A stretch of DNA of 64,000 nucleotides from Pseudoneurospora amorphoporcata (GCA_033297205.1 MU859128.1:96025-160024), one strand, 5' to 3'; shown: positions 12,063-24,165, counted from the stretch's first letter. A program made the numbers and translations. The notes: generated from the letters alone by a model not told the origin.

Positions 12063-14461
12063 AGAGCCCTGATGCAGCCTTTTGGCCACTGGTATGGGAA
12101 CATCAAGAGCATGAGCAAGTTTAGGGTGCACGTTGAGGTGAGGGTGGAGGTGGGCTTTGATTACTTTTTGGGTTGTTGGATCACGACTTTTACGAGTCTG
12201 AATTGTGGGCGGTTGCCTACTTCGCCTTCGAGCGATTCTCTCGCATGACGACTTTTTCTTCTTTTCTTTTTTCTTTTTTTCCCTTTTTGTTTATATGTGG
12301 TTTCAACATTATACCCCCACCTTGCAGAGGCACCGGTTTTGAAAGGGTTTGCGGAGGCGACATTACACACCCAACCGGTTGGGCACTGGCAGGAAAGTTT
12401 TGTTTAGCATGTTTTATTTTTGTACTTTTGGTATTAGACGAGGAGGATGAAGATGAAAAATTCGGGGCCGGGATCGATAAGGAAGTTGAAAAGTTGGTTT
12501 TTTTTTGTATACATTATCAGCATCGCTGTCTTCAACACACAGCGGCTGGCATATTTACTGGCGTTTTTTAGAGGGGATAAAAAAAAAAGAATCGAATGGG
12601 ACTGCCCTTGAGTGGCATATGAACACAAGAGCATTCGAGTTGTAGCTTTGATACAGAGCATGAAGCATGTCAAGCCATCTACTAGAACTACTGTACTACA
12701 ACTACCTTATAGAGCGAGAATAATGTGAACAAATGGAAACACAAACTGCCTAGGTGCAAGTGACCTGACCTGGCCTGACCTGGCTTGACCCAAGGTACCG
12801 GTGCTGTAAGTGGGAAGGTCAACACTCAACATCCGATGTTCAATGCCAGCGATGTCACGATACCAATAGGTAATGTGACTCAACAGCCCATCCATCCAAG
12901 CAAAGTCAACCAAGAAGCTCATCCATGTCACGATCCGTCAGCAAGCAGTCTCCTCGAGCTCCTGTCTCGGACGTCAAGCCAAGAGATGAGGAGTTCAGGA
13001 TAAGTGGTTGGACGGGAGTACTGACTACTGAGAGTGGACGGGCGGAGAACCCGGGTGGGTGCTGAGGTCAGAGGAGACACCTAACGCCACCGTAATCGGA
13101 GCCCTGAGCTCAACCTTGGAACCTCACCCGTCGTTCTCCCAATGGAAGTCCCAACTTCCAATCTTGGACACCTAGCGACAAACGCGTACACTCCTCACGT
13201 AAGGTACTTTCGACGATACGACAAGAAGTCGAGAACAAGTTGAAATCGGTTTCGTCATTGCTCAGGCATCAAAATCGTAAATTTCCCCCGCAGACCGACC
13301 GTAACATACATGTACCGTCCGTCCGTATTGTACCGACAAGTAGAATAAGTGACTACCTAGTCTAAGTCGTGGAAGAAGTTACGAGTCACTTCTTAACTAC
13401 CTTAGGTACGGTATGTACAATCACGCGGTCTCGCGTCCGTGTACTCAGCTGTATATACGGTATGTACCGTGACCTGGGAGGGGAGCCGGAGCACCGAGCA
13501 CCGAGCTTGGGGGCGGGGATCGCGGGGGGCCCGCACTAACCGTGGCAGTGCCAGCCGCCTCGTGCCAGTCCAGGTCGTGCCAGTGTCACCAGTGCGATCC
13601 GGTCTCTCCCTACCTAAGGTATGAATCCGATGAATCCATGGGATCTCAAGGGCCGTATGGCGTGTTGGGGACGGGAGAGCTCCGGGAGGAAAAGGGATTG
13701 GGGACGGGAGAATGGGACGTTAGGGACGTTATGGTGAGGTCATCCATCGCCGTGTGGTCATGGTGGAGGGTCAGGGGCGGGGAAGAGTACCTACCTTATC
13801 TCCCGTCCAGAGAGGTCAGCTCATTTGATAGTACAAATTAGTTCGGGGTGCATAAAGATATCCCAGACAAGAGTTGGTTGGTGTCCTGAATCTTTCCATT
13901 TGGGTGTTGGACTTGCCGATTCCATTCAAGAAGGTACTTCAAAAGATGCCTGCCTTGCCAGATCCTTATCGATAAGCGGCCGCCTGCCCCGGCCCCCAGC
14001 TTAGCCGCGGTTAGTCACGCAGGGCATCTGCTGTCATTGGGCGAGTTTCGCTGCACTGCACTTCAACTGCTGTGCATCAATTAACTTGGATGACTCTTCC
14101 CGTCTCCCGTCCTTGCAATAGCTTCGACTCAGCCGGCGAGAAAAACATCACCGAAGCTTTCTTTCTCACCGTCTCGTCACAGACTCCTCTTCAAGGCATA
14201 CAAAAAGGCACACTCTCCAGCCTTTGCCATTGATTTCTACTCCATCCGTTTTCTTGCATCAGGCTTGGTTTTGCATCCGTTGCGCTCCAGATTGGTCTTT
14301 GAACCTCTTTACACATTGCATCTTACATAGCATCATCGTCTGACCAAAATATCTACCTCCACATCCATCCGTACCAATATACAATACCTTTCGTCCCAAC
14401 TCAGTTTCCGGCCCGATGATTCTTAGGATATATCTATTACTTGTGTGAGACACAGAACAAG
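12063..14461. other. intergenic region between arrestin and GTPase genes
   Basis: About 2.4 kb with no supported gene. A T-rich stretch at 12251-12295 is probably in the arrestin 3' UTR. Further on there are GGTAC-type motifs (12792, 13203, 13404, 13790, 13933) and a direct CCTGACCTGG repeat near 12764-12785. The last 200-300 bases are likely the promoter and 5' UTR of the GTPase gene. Confidence 0.55.
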
Positions 14462-16546
14462 ATGGCATCAAAACAGGCACCGCACGAACGACGAAAAGGC
14501 GAAGCTGCCCTTTGCGACTTTGCCGAGTACGTCGAGAGACAGCAGGCATTGCGCTACCCGAACAAGGCTGACCAGAGCCAGACTGCGACGACGGCAGCAG
14601 CAGCAGCAGCAGCAGGCGCAGGCGCAAGTTCAACAACAGTATCACCAACAAACGACGCTCCCGACCAAGTCGAACATCATGCCGAGCTCGACGACATCCT
14701 CGACAGCCTCAACCTCTCGGAGCCCGGTCCGCGAATAAGACTCCGCGATCTCCTCCTTTCCGCGCCTAACGATGACGGCTCCCTCCAGAGACTCGCCGAC
14801 ATCGTTAGCGAGCGATTAGACGAAGGCCACGGCGAGTCCGTCTTCGACATCGGCTTCGAGAATCACGGCGAGAGTATGAAGTTGACCAAGGACGATTGGG
14901 AGGTGGCATACAAGAGGTTATCGCAGGCCGCAGCCAAGATCGGCGCCGACTGCCAGCTGCTATTGACCAAGAACTTGGGCGGCCATCTCGACGGCACCCC
15001 GACTCGCGACGGCGATGTAAGCGGCAAGGTGATGATCCGTCGACGCCCGTCTGCAGCCGAGGAGGTGATTGAAACACGAATAGCAGTCGTGGGCAATGTC
15101 GACGCCGGCAAATCCTCCATGTTGGGCGTCCTAGTCAAAGGCGACTTAGACGACGGCCGCGGTTGCGCGCGCGTAAACCTCTTCAGGCACAAGCACGAGA
15201 TCGAGACGGGCCGTACGTCTTCTGTTGGCATGGAAATCATGGGTTTCGATTCGCATGGACAGACCGTCCTCTCCGACACTCCCGGCCGCAAGCTCTCGTG
15301 GGAGGAAATCGGCAAGCGCAGTGCCAAAGTAATCACCTTCACGGACTTGGCGGGCCACGAGCGTTACTTGAGGACTACCGTCTTTGGCCTGCTGTCATCG
15401 TCGCCGAATTACTGCCTGCTCATGGTGGCGGCCAACAACGGGCTAATAGGCATGTCCAAGGAGCACCTGGGTATTGCCCTGGCGCTCAACGTGCCGATCA
15501 TGGTGGTCATCACCAAGATCGACATCTGCCCGCCCAACATCTTGGAACAGACAATCACCCAGATCACCCGCATCTTGAAGTCTCCTGGCGCGAGAAAGAT
15601 CCCCATCTTCATCAAGAGCCGCGAGGAATGCATCAACACGGCGACCCAGTTCGTCTCCCAGCGCATCTGCCCCATTTTCCAGGTATCCAACGTCACGGGC
15701 GAGAACCTGGACTTGGTCCGCGCGTTCCTCAACATCTTGCCGCATCATGGACGGTACGACGCCGACGCGCCGTTCGAGTTCCACGTCAACGACACTTTCA
15801 GCGTTCCCCACGTCGGCACCGTCGTCTCGGGCATCGTCAAATCGGGAGTGATCCATGCGGGCGATGAGGTTTACCTGGGGCCGGATGGCTTGGGGAAGTT
15901 CACGACCACGGCGATCAGGTCGATTGAAAGAAAGAGGATAGGCGTCCCGGCCGCGAGTGCGGGGCAGTCGGCGAGCTTTGCGCTTAAGAGGGTCAAGAGA
16001 AAGGATGTGCGTAAGGGCATGGTGGTGTTGTCCAAGACTGCGGAAAGTGGACCGCCCAAGGTGTATCGGGAGTTTGTTGCTGAAGGTATTTTTCTGTCCG
16101 TTCTGAACCCTCTTCCCAGGGTGCTCCTCTTCACCACCACCACTGCGTTTTAAGTTCCGTTTACTAAGTCTAACGTGCAACGTGGTGCAACAGTCCTAAT
16201 CCTCTCCCACGCAACCACCATCAAAACCAAGTACCAGGCCATGCTCCACGTCGGTCCCGTCTCCCAGACGTGCGCCATCATCGACGTCGACCGTCCATTT
16301 ATCAGAACCGGTGACAGAGCCACGGTCGCGTTCCGGTTCGTCCAGAGACCTGAATACTTGGTCCCGGGGGATAGGCTGCTCTTTAGAGAGGGCAGGACTA
16401 AGGGGTTGGGTATTGTCAAGAGTTTGGGGTATGATGCGGAGCGGCCGTTGGGCGGGGTTACTGTGGGCGGAGGGGAGGGGGGTGAGGGGGGTGAGAAGGG
16501 CGTTGTTGGTGGTGGGGATGCTAATGAGGGGCAGGTTGGTGCTTGA
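14462..16546 (+). CDS. GTPBP1/GTPBP2-type translational GTPase
   Basis: Two exons, 14462-16085 and 16194-16546, give 658 residues. The ATG at 14462 (MASKQAPHERR) has the better context; another lies 21 nt upstream in frame. GTPase motifs are all present: G1 GNVDAGKSS (about 210-218), switch region TSSVGMEIMGF, G3 DLAGHERYLRT (about 294), G4 TKID (about 352) and the G5 region SNVTGENL. Beta-barrel domains follow (GTVVSGIVKSGVIHAGDEV). The single intron (GTATTT donor, CTAAC branch, CAG acceptor) lies inside a conserved domain-III region: the second exon supplies VLILSHATTIKTKYQAMLH and the barrel with RTGDRATVAFRF. GTPBP1-family proteins resemble EF1A and act in translation quality control and mRNA turnover in the cytoplasm; the exact role in fungi is inferred. 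An Ala-rich run occurs near residues 45-55. Confidence 0.9.
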
Positions 16547-17571
16547 TAGTGCTGGTTTGGGGTTCGGGCTACGATGCTGTGGTGGTGGCAAGAAGTTGGC
16601 GTTTCCTTTCTTGCTCTCTTATTTTTCCGCATGGCATCATTTTATTGTCTTGATATCTCATATATGGAGCAGGGAAGTCAGCGCATGTTTGGTACAGAAC
16701 GATTAGTGTGTCATCATCTGCAGCTATTAGCGTACTAATAGTATGAACCACATGGCGTCTGTAAATGTATCCCAAGGGGACGAAAAGTGAGTTTGTACGG
16801 ATCTTGGCATGGCCAGCACCGGAATACAAAGATGGGATTCCTTCCTTCAGGATCGTACTGAGTTGTTTGTTCAAGTAATTTTCTCAGCCTCGTTGAAACG
16901 AGGTGCTGCCTGATGGCCGGGAATAACAATGGTATATCTGTTGCCGTTGATCTAACGTATCTCTCGGCTCTAATGACAGCTTAAATCAATGAACATGATG
17001 TGATGGATGGTGATGGCCACGCGTCTAAAAGTCTCCTTCCTTCCTTCCTTCCCGTCCTCTTCATACCCTTTTCCTTCAGGTCCTCCTGTCCATGGTGATT
17101 TAGGTTTGCCTTTTCGGGTGTCTCCCAGTGACCACCTCAGTCTCAGCGACCACCGCCCATATTCTTCATCTCCAAGTGAGACCAACCCCCAGATTCAATT
17201 GTGACGGCGCAGAGTAAACTCGGATGCTGACTGACGGCGTAGGGAACCCAGCTTGCGAGCGACCATCCAGAATCCTCCGCCTGCCTGCCCCTGCCCCTGC
17301 CCATTTCCCTCCCCTTTCATAGTCCCCCTACCTATCCACGCCCTCCCACCCAAAACTTTGCCTCATCCATACGCCACCAGCGAGCGACAACTTCCACTTG
17401 CCGCCGATGGGCAACCAACCAGTCCTGACCAAGCGGGCGGGCCGGCAAAGGGTTTGTGGATGTGGATGCCGTAGTAGCGATGGCGGAAATCGTCGTGCTC
17501 GTCGGTGACTGGTATTCCTACGGTACCTTCGCGTCATCGATCATCAACACGCACGACCTTCTTCTCAATTC
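16547..17571. other. convergent intergenic region
   Basis: About 1 kb between the 3' ends of the GTPase gene (plus) and LSm3 (minus). It contains a CT-rich tract (17030-17070), repeated CTGCCC units near 17281-17300 and no supported gene. It presumably holds both 3' UTRs. Confidence 0.55.
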
Positions 17572-18162
17572 TCAAGAACGGGTAGAGGGCGAGATGAGCA
17601 CGACCGAATCGCCGCGGACGAAGAGCATTTCGGATTTGCGGGAGATGGTCTGTCGTTTTGTTAGCATGGGGGTGAGTGGTTTAGGGGAGAAGAGAAGGGG
17701 GAAGGTGGGTGAACATGGAAGGGGGGAGGAGAAGGGAGTGCTAAGTGTTAGAGTGCTGACCGACCTTCAAATCATCCTCATCGGCATCGTCATCGTCAAC
17801 GACGTAAATGGTCTCTTCGACTTCACCGAGCACTAGGTTGCAGTGGGAGTCGTAGGCCTACAAACGAACGTCATAGGATTTGAGTTGAGTTAGCAATGAG
17901 TCCGGCTCGGGGCGTGTGTGAAGATGGGTGATGGTGGTGGTGGGAAATAGGGGGGTGGGCAGGCATGCGAAAAGGGGACGGACATGTATGTAAACATTGA
18001 TGAGGTGGACTGGACTGGACTGGACTGGACTGGACTTACGTGCAGACGGCCCTTGAGTTCGCGATCGCCTCGCAGCTTGACACAGACAACCTCATCGAGC
18101 AAAAGGCGGACGAGGTCCATGGGCTCGGAAACGGAGCCGGCATCTTCTACTGCGTCGGCCAT
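17572..18162 (-). CDS. lsm3: U6 snRNA-associated Sm-like protein LSm3
   Basis: Three minus-strand exons, 18162-18040, 17857-17765 and 17649-17572, all in phase 0, encode 97 residues. The N-terminus carries EPMDLVRLLLDEVVCVKLRGDRELKGRLH, the Sm1 motif; exon 2 begins AYDSHCNLVLGEVEETIYVV; exon 3 gives the Sm2 motif as EMLFVRGDSVVLISP. Length and motif order match LSm3, a subunit of the LSm2-8 ring on U6 snRNA and the LSm1-7 ring in mRNA decay. An acidic stretch (DDDDADEDD) follows Sm1. The donor of intron 2 is GTCGGT, off the usual GTAAGT/GTATGT consensus. Intron 1 contains a TGGAC pentanucleotide repeat. The gene is divergent from the PPR-like gene at 18676. Confidence 0.93.
18006..18035 (+). 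repeat. TGGAC pentanucleotide repeat in LSm3 intron 1
   Basis: About five to six tandem copies of tggac lie directly next to the 5' splice site of the first LSm3 intron (GTCCA repeats in the sense direction). Copy number may vary between strains. Confidence 0.85.
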
Positions 18163-18675
18163 TTTGTGTGATGTGATGTGTATGTATTAAAAGGACCCAA
18201 AAACGAATAAATGAGTCAAGTTCTGTCGTTATGTTCAGTTGTTCTTCTTTGTTGATGGACCTGCCCTGGAACGATGATGAGAGTGCCAGTAACGGCGGGG
18301 GGGTTTGCCTGCCGTGCCCGATTTGTGCAAGCGCTGGGAATTGAGGTCACTTGCAGTGCCAGCTGGTCGCATGCAGTGCCAAGAAGAAGAAAGGTGACGC
18401 ACGGACGAACTGCCCTCGGTGAGAGCTTGACCGACGGACTCTTAAACGCTTATGTCAGAGCTTCCACTTTGACTGGGCAGGGTCTTGGCAGGAACAGGCG
18501 CTCAAACTCAAAGTGACAGGCCTTCCCCGGATTTGCAAGCATGGCGAGATCCATCGCACTTCTCCTTTTGTAGTCTAGTTAGCGGGGCTGACCTACACAT
18601 TTCGACTTACACCAGCAGCTTCAACACCACGAACGAGAGATGCCAATGGCAGTGTTATCTCCCTAGAGGTATCCA
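18163..18675. promoter_or_regulatory. shared divergent promoter region, LSm3 / PPR-like gene
   Basis: The two genes are transcribed away from each other with 513 bp between start codons. No TATA box or other recognised site was found. Frames crossing this region are shadows of the PPR-like gene's 5' end. Confidence 0.5.
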
Positions 18676-20922
18676 ATGGCTCCCCTCCTCTCGTGTCGCG
18701 GGGCGGTTCGAGTCCCTCCGACAACCGCCGTCAAGCTCCAGACTCGGAAGCTCTCCCATTCTACGATATCGGCAATCCCATACCCAGGCGACTTTGTCCA
18801 CCAGCAGCTCCAAGAACAAGGACAACCCCTCCAACAAGACGAGCTCCTCCTCCTCCGAACCCTTCTCGCGAGACCAGTCGCAAAGAAACCACCTCCTCCA
18901 AAACGAGCGCCATGGATAGACGGCTTTACCGGCGCCTTCAGACAGCCCCACAAGATGCTCTCCTACTTCAGAGAAAACAAGCTCGAAATCCTACAGCTCC
19001 CACCAACGGCCTTCAGCGAGCTTCTCCGGTCCGTCGATCCACTCGACGCCATTCGCAAAGACCAAGACCCGCTAGGAGACATCTGGGTCGACCCCGTCAT
19101 GGCCGACTGGTCACCGCTGGGAGCTCTGGTCAACAACTACGGCATCAGGAAAAGAAACACGGACCTCTACCCCCTCGTCCACGAAGCCGCCTTCCGTCGA
19201 TTCCACAACGGTTCCCCTCTTCTGCTGTCCGACTACAAGGTCTTGCTACGCTACGCCGGATCGATTTCGGATCCCGTCCTCGCCCGCAAGATCTGGTTCC
19301 ACATGAACGTCTCCGAAAAGATGTGGGAGCGCCAGACGGATCTGTATGCCGAGTTTCTCAAGGCCCGGTTCTTGACGGAACCGCTGTACACCCAAAACAA
19401 CCGGCACGACTTCCGCGTCAAGCCTGTGAATCTGTTTCCCGAGAAGCGGTTTTTGCCCTACTTTACGGCCGATAACCTCTCCCAGCTACGGCAGATGAAC
19501 TTTGACGAGACGAACAAGCGGATGGACAGGTTCGGGCAGAATCCTGATGCTGAGCACAAGGTGGAATACCTGATGCGCATGTTACGGCGAAGTTCACCTG
19601 TTGATCTCGTCTTTGGCGCCGCAAGAAACCGGGTACATCTGCTGTCAGAAGAGTTCATCTGCGCTGCGCTGATAGCCTACGCCAGAACAGGAGTCATGGA
19701 AGACGTCCAGTCCGTTCTCTGGTTCAACTACAAGATCGACGTCACCGGGTCCATCGAAACCGGCGACTTGAGCATCACGGGCGGACGGCGAGACTTTTAC
19801 CCCGGTTCGCCCATGGCGCCCACCGTCCGTCTGTTACAAACCATCGCTACCTGCTACGGGTCAAACGGCATGATAGCCATGGCATGCAAGATGCTCGACC
19901 ACGTTTCCGCGACGTACCGCCTCCCGATACCCTCATCAGTCTGGTTCGAGCTCCTAGAATGGGCCTACATCCACACCTCCCCGCGCGCAGCCAAAGAGTG
20001 GAAGATGGTTTCGATCCCCGGCCGCCGCCTCCACCGCAACGCCGTCCAACTAATCTGGGACACCATGACTTCTCCGCCGTATAACGCCGTCCCGGGGTTC
20101 CCGCAATACAAAATCTACGTCGAATGGCTGATCAAGAACAACAAGACCGAGCGAGCAATCCAAATCATGTTGGACCTCGAACCGCTTTACCGAAAGCAAG
20201 TGGACGAGTTACAAGCCCTTTACCCCTTGCACGCCTTCAACCAGGCCGCATTTGCACCACACTCGCCGACCCACGACACCCTTCTCTGGGACAAAACCCT
20301 GGTCAGAAAGGATTACATGGTCCACACTTTCGCCAGATGGTTGTCCCTCGTCTTCAAACGCATAAAATCCCCCGTCCACCTCCCCCCCGGCGGTTCAAGT
20401 TCCAAGCCCCCCAAAATCTTCCCCTCCCACGACATAAGCACAAGGTTGATCCCACAACTCATCCACGCCTTCCAGGGCCTCCTCCCGGACACGATCCACT
20501 ACGAGATCCCCACGGGCGTCATAAGATTTAAGCGCGGCGTTGACGCCCCGCAAGGATTCCGAGCAGAGAAAAGATGGACGGAAGTGAAAAAGGGGGCGGT
20601 GGTCAGTATGGATTTGAGGCCGGAGACGGCGAGGGGGTTCAATCGGTTGAGGGAACACAGTCTTGATCTATTAAAAGGGGAGGAGTTGCAGAGGGCGGCG
20701 GGGGAGACGGTGGAGACTTTGAGGGCTAGGGCGGTAGACAGAAAGGGGGTGGAGGAGTTGGTGGAGGAGATTTTGCAATTGGGGATGGATGAGAGGGGTA
20801 GGGGGGTGAGGGAGGGGGTTGGTATGGACCCCGGGGTAAGACGGAGGGGAAGGAGGGTGGATGAGGAGGTGAAGAGGATGGAGAGAAAGAGGGCGGAGAA
20901 GGTGTTGAGGTTGTTGACGTAG
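18676..20922 (+). CDS. mitochondrial PPR-like / ATPase-expression-type protein
   Basis: Intronless frame of 748 residues. The N-terminus (MAPLLSCRGAVRVPP...KLQTRKLSHSTI) is rich in Arg, Ser and hydroxylated residues with no acids, as expected for a mitochondrial presequence. The body is mostly alpha-helical, with repeated helix-pair text such as SDYKVLLRYAGSISDPVLA, EFICAALIAYARTGVMEDV and YVEWLIKNNKTERAIQIML, which resembles degenerate pentatricopeptide repeats. Fungal proteins of this sort bind organellar mRNAs and support expression or translation of mitochondrial genes (for example AEP-type factors for ATP synthase subunits); the specific target here is unknown. The Lys/Arg/Glu-rich C-terminal 80 residues show GGG/GAG-rich codon use, which is common at the 3' ends of genes in this window. 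Function is inferred from targeting and repeat-like helices only. Confidence 0.75.
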   Translation: MAPLLSCRGAVRVPPTTAVKLQTRKLSHSTISAIPYPGDFVHQQLQEQGQPLQQDELLLLRTLLARPVAKKPPPPKRAPWIDGFTGAFRQPHKMLSYFRENKLEILQLPPTAFSELLRSVDPLDAIRKDQDPLGDIWVDPVMADWSPLGALVNNYGIRKRNTDLYPLVHEAAFRRFHNGSPLLLSDYKVLLRYAGSISDPVLARKIWFHMNVSEKMWERQTDLYAEFLKARFLTEPLYTQNNRHDFRVKPVNLFPEKRFLPYFTADNLSQLRQMNFDETNKRMDRFGQNPDAEHKVEYLMRMLRRSSPVDLVFGAARNRVHLLSEEFICAALIAYARTGVMEDVQSVLWFNYKIDVTGSIETGDLSITGGRRDFYPGSPMAPTVRLLQTIATCYGSNGMIAMACKMLDHVSATYRLPIPSSVWFELLEWAYIHTSPRAAKEWKMVSIPGRRLHRNAVQLIWDTMTSPPYNAVPGFPQYKIYVEWLIKNNKTERAIQIMLDLEPLYRKQVDELQALYPLHAFNQAAFAPHSPTHDTLLWDKTLVRKDYMVHTFARWLSLVFKRIKSPVHLPPGGSSSKPPKIFPSHDISTRLIPQLIHAFQGLLPDTIHYEIPTGVIRFKRGVDAPQGFRAEKRWTEVKKGAVVSMDLRPETARGFNRLREHSLDLLKGEELQRAAGETVETLRARAVDRKGVEELVEEILQLGMDERGRGVREGVGMDPGVRRRGRRVDEEVKRMERKRAEKVLRLLT

Positions 20923-21338
20923 GAGACACTGGTTGCGGTGCTGGCAAGGTTCATTCGCTTCAAAAGTAGTGAGTGAGTGGTTTGACAGGAAACGGTTTAC
21001 ATGTTACGACTTCATGATGATGAGCACTTACTTGACTGACGGTAAATAAAGTATCCTTGGAACGAGCGAGCGAAAGCATGGCGCTGGCGTTGTCTTGAGC
21101 TCAAACAAGGCTCAGATGCAATATCATTCTTACACACACTTTTCCCGGTATCCCATGCTATGCTATTTTATGCTATACATGATATGTCCACTAACCTGTC
21201 CGTCGACCTCCCCGGCCTTGGGGGCAAAGCCAGTAAGTATACGGAATCCCATCCCATCCCACCATAAATGCTTCTCTGACCAGGCATCAACTCCGTCATG
21301 TGCCTCAAAGCCACCACTTCTCTCCAGACACCTAGAGT
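20923..21338. other. convergent intergenic region
   Basis: About 420 bp between the 3' ends of the PPR-like gene and PIG-L. It presumably contains both 3' UTRs; nothing else is seen. Confidence 0.5.
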
Positions 21339-22514
21339 CTACTCGTTACCCTTCCCAGCAGCAGGAGCAGGAGCAGCAGCCTCGACCTTTTCCAACACCA
21401 GATTATTCACATACATGTACCTGCTCAAACCAATCCATCCATACCTGAACCATCTCATCTGGCTCACATGTGCCTGTGTCATGGCCGCCCACGCCTTGTC
21501 CACACTCGGCCACGCCTCCCCACCAGGAACAAGGTTATTCATAAACACCAATGCGCCCGGCCTCTCTTGCTTGTCCTTTCTTGTGATGCCCGCTGACCAC
21601 GCCCATTCCAGCAGGGTGGGAAGCGCGTCGATAATCCCGCTGTACTTGCGCGCAATGCCCAGCGTCGGAAGCGTGTAGATGTCCACCTGCCCCTGTCCCT
21701 TGTCCTTGTTTTTCCCCGCCGCTGCAGCGGTCAATAGCTGGGAGACGAACAGGCGCGCGCCGTGGTAAAGAGAAATGTGATTGGGATGTCCTGAAACGCC
21801 GTGTTTGTCAAAGGTGATTATCGTGTCGATTGTGGGGTTTATTTCCCCTTTGGTTTTAGTCGCCTTGTTGTTGTTCTTCTTCCCCGACGACCGAGTGCTG
21901 GTGGTTTCGTTCAGCTCGGGAGCGAATGCTGAAGCGAGCAAGTGGGAGATGCGCTCGGGGTCCCAGGTCGTGGTCATGCTATCGGGGAAGAAGGGAGAGT
22001 CGATGACGAAGACGTCGTCCGAGGGGGAGCGCAGGCCGAGGAGAGTGCCGGATTTGGCGAGTTCGCGCTTGCGGGTTGGGCCGAGGCCTTCTGCGTCGCC
22101 TTTGTTTTGGATTTTCGACAGTTGTTAGTATTAGCGATTGTTGGGAGAACGAACCTGGAACTGGAGGGTGGTGTTGAGGATGGCTCATGTAGGTAGGTAG
22201 GCTGGGAGGTGGAATAGACTGCGCGAACAGCAAACCAAGTGTAGGACGAAGAAGGAAGACGCAAAAACAGGCACCATAAACATAAACATACCACTACTCA
22301 AACACAAAATCTTGACATGGTTCCCCGTCTCGGGCCTCGTAAGCGCCAACACGGTCGGCGCAAAGAACATGGCCTCATCGTCCGGGTGGGCAATCAGCAG
22401 GCATATCCGCTTGTTGCGCAAGACTGGAAAGCGGGTGGCGACGATGGAGACGGTGTAGATGTAGAGCGAGGGAATCACCACGGCGGCTAGGCCGAGGGCT
22501 GTTAGCCAGTTCAT
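21339..22514 (-). CDS. gpi12: PIG-L/GPI12: N-acetylglucosaminyl-phosphatidylinositol de-N-acetylase
   Basis: Two minus-strand exons, 22514-22292 and 22099-21339, encode 327 residues. The start at MNWLTALG is preferred over an ATG seven codons upstream because a hydrophobic anchor follows directly (LGLAAVVIPSLYIYTVSIV). The family signature AHPDDEAMFF (about residues 40-50) supplies the metal-binding His and Asp residues; further motifs are VKILCLSSGDAEGLGPTRKREL, FDKHGVSGHPNH (second metal-binding histidine group) and a late aromatic segment. The enzyme removes acetate from GlcNAc-PI in the second step of GPI-anchor synthesis, facing the cytosol on the ER membrane. The intron is 192 nt and falls right after LSSG, joining G with DAEGLG in frame. 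A Ser/Lys/Asn-rich insert (about 60 residues before the HPNH motif) and an Ala-rich insert are low complexity. The 3' end converges with the PPR-like gene. Confidence 0.92.
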
Positions 22515-23410
22515 GGTGTTGACTCGGGATTTCAATTGTTGAATGATGACGGATGATTAGTGGTTGGGAGAAGTTGTGGTAGCTAGCGTCATGGACGCCG
22601 TGGTCCCCTGAAGCTTGGGCGCTGAGGCAGGGATAATATGTTATCTTATCGCGGTCGGGCCCGCTTGGGGGATTGGCCCGGGCCCGGGCTGCGGATTGTG
22701 GGGGGAAGTGGAGGCCGAGGCTACAGTCCACAGGTACCTTAAGGGCCTTTGACTGCCTGGCATAAGACAATGTCCTTGTGGACGTCTACAGGTACGAGAA
22801 GGCACGAGGTTCGGATTGGGTTTCCCCGCCATCTACCAACGGGAGCTTATTATACGGAACGGCAGGGGCCGACGGGAGGTGTGACGGTAGGATGGAAGAC
22901 AAGGAGGGATGGAATGTCTCGCACGAGGAATAGACATGACAGCCAGTGAGGACTTGGACAACATGCAAGGGAATTTAAGAGGGCAGCCGCGTGGTTCCAT
23001 GTCACAAGGCTGTACAACCCCGGAAGACGAGGAACAATTCCAGAGCCTTGTACAAGAAAAGGTACCGTACTTGGTTGCCTTTTCCTCCTGAACAATCGGA
23101 GAATATAGATGATAATCAGGAACGTGTCATCTGTGGTTGGTACAGCATTTAAATTGAAGAGTACCTTGGAATCGTTTAAGTTTATTAAATGTTATCGAGA
23201 CCTCTTATCGTGCAAGTGGGGCAATTGCGGGAGCTACCTCTAGCAGCTGACCCACTGAAGCTCCAGGGGGCATCATTCAACTGAATTCCATCGAATCGCG
23301 TCTTCCATTCCATCGTCATCTTCCCGTCCACTGGCTTCCACTTCCATTCCTTACATGCCATTATCCCCAGAGCCGCAATAATCCATCCTCACCCAGACAC
23401 AAACATCACA
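22515..23410. promoter_or_regulatory. divergent intergenic region, PIG-L / membrane protein
   Basis: About 900 bp between divergently transcribed genes, so it should hold both promoters. It includes a GCCCGGGCCCGGGC palindromic stretch near 22676-22690 and GGTACCTT at 22733. No gene is supported. Confidence 0.45.
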
Positions 23411-24165
23411 ATGGGCCGAAAACGCGCAGAGTCACCGTCCAACATCAAGTTCCAGTACCCCGACCGTAGCGGACCCAAGGAAAAGACGCTCCTGGAGCTG
23501 GCCGAGGAAAGGGGGCTCTTTGCACAGGCGCAGAAGAAACAGGAGGAAAACGACTTAAAGGCAAAGGCGCCCAATATCACAAAGATTCCCATCACAAAGC
23601 CAAAAGCAAAAGATGACCAAGACAACGAACCACCACCACTGTCCCCCGGAGCCGAACGCTTCCTCGAAACCACCCTCTACACCATGAGCATAACCATGCT
23701 GCACTTCACCTTGGACGTCCTCGTCCAGAACCAATACTCGGCCGATCGCATCGTGTGGCCCAAGGTTTGCATGAGGGCACTTCAAGCCTTGTTTGGTATG
23801 CCGTCAATTACGGAAACACCTTTGAGACTACAACCACCTACTGACGTCTTGCTGCCCACCCAGTCTTTGGCCTCCTCATCTACACCCTCCACGCCCACTC
23901 GTCGAACCCGACCATCCTTCCCGGCCTTCCTGCCCGCTTCCAAAACCATGCCCGACAGGTCATCTTCCTCGTCACGAGCGTCTGCTCGGGATGCTACCTG
24001 ATCCACATCACAAACACGTACGGATACCTGGCCGTCATGAAGCAAGCGCCACCTGTCGGTTGCCTGTGGGTGTGGTCCGTCGTCGAACTCGAGCTTCCTT
24101 GGGCTGTCCTAAGCCTGGCAGTTGCAGGCACATATCTCAAAGTCAGAGGTTATGACATCAAGTGA
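23411..24165 (+). CDS. small four-helix membrane protein of unknown function (fungal conserved type)
   Basis: Two exons, 23411-23795 and 23864-24165, encode 228 residues. The first 80 residues are charged and Lys-rich (MGRKRAESPSNIKFQYPDRSG then a Lys/Ala-rich region) and cytosolic in character. Four hydrophobic segments follow: around FLETTLYTMSITMLHFTLDV, MRALQALFVFGLLIYTLHA (spanning the splice junction), VIFLVTSVCSGCYLIHI, and ELPWAVLSLAVAGTYL. The 68-nt intron has a GTATGC donor, a CTGAC branch and a CCCAG acceptor, and joins in frame. I believe this belongs to a fungal family of uncharacterised endomembrane proteins (DUF7719 type), but I cannot verify that here. No catalytic motif is visible. 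Confidence 0.8.

Noticed and set aside
15443..16180. 245-codon minus-strand frame opposite the GTPase
   Set aside because: Antisense shadow of conserved GTPase exons.
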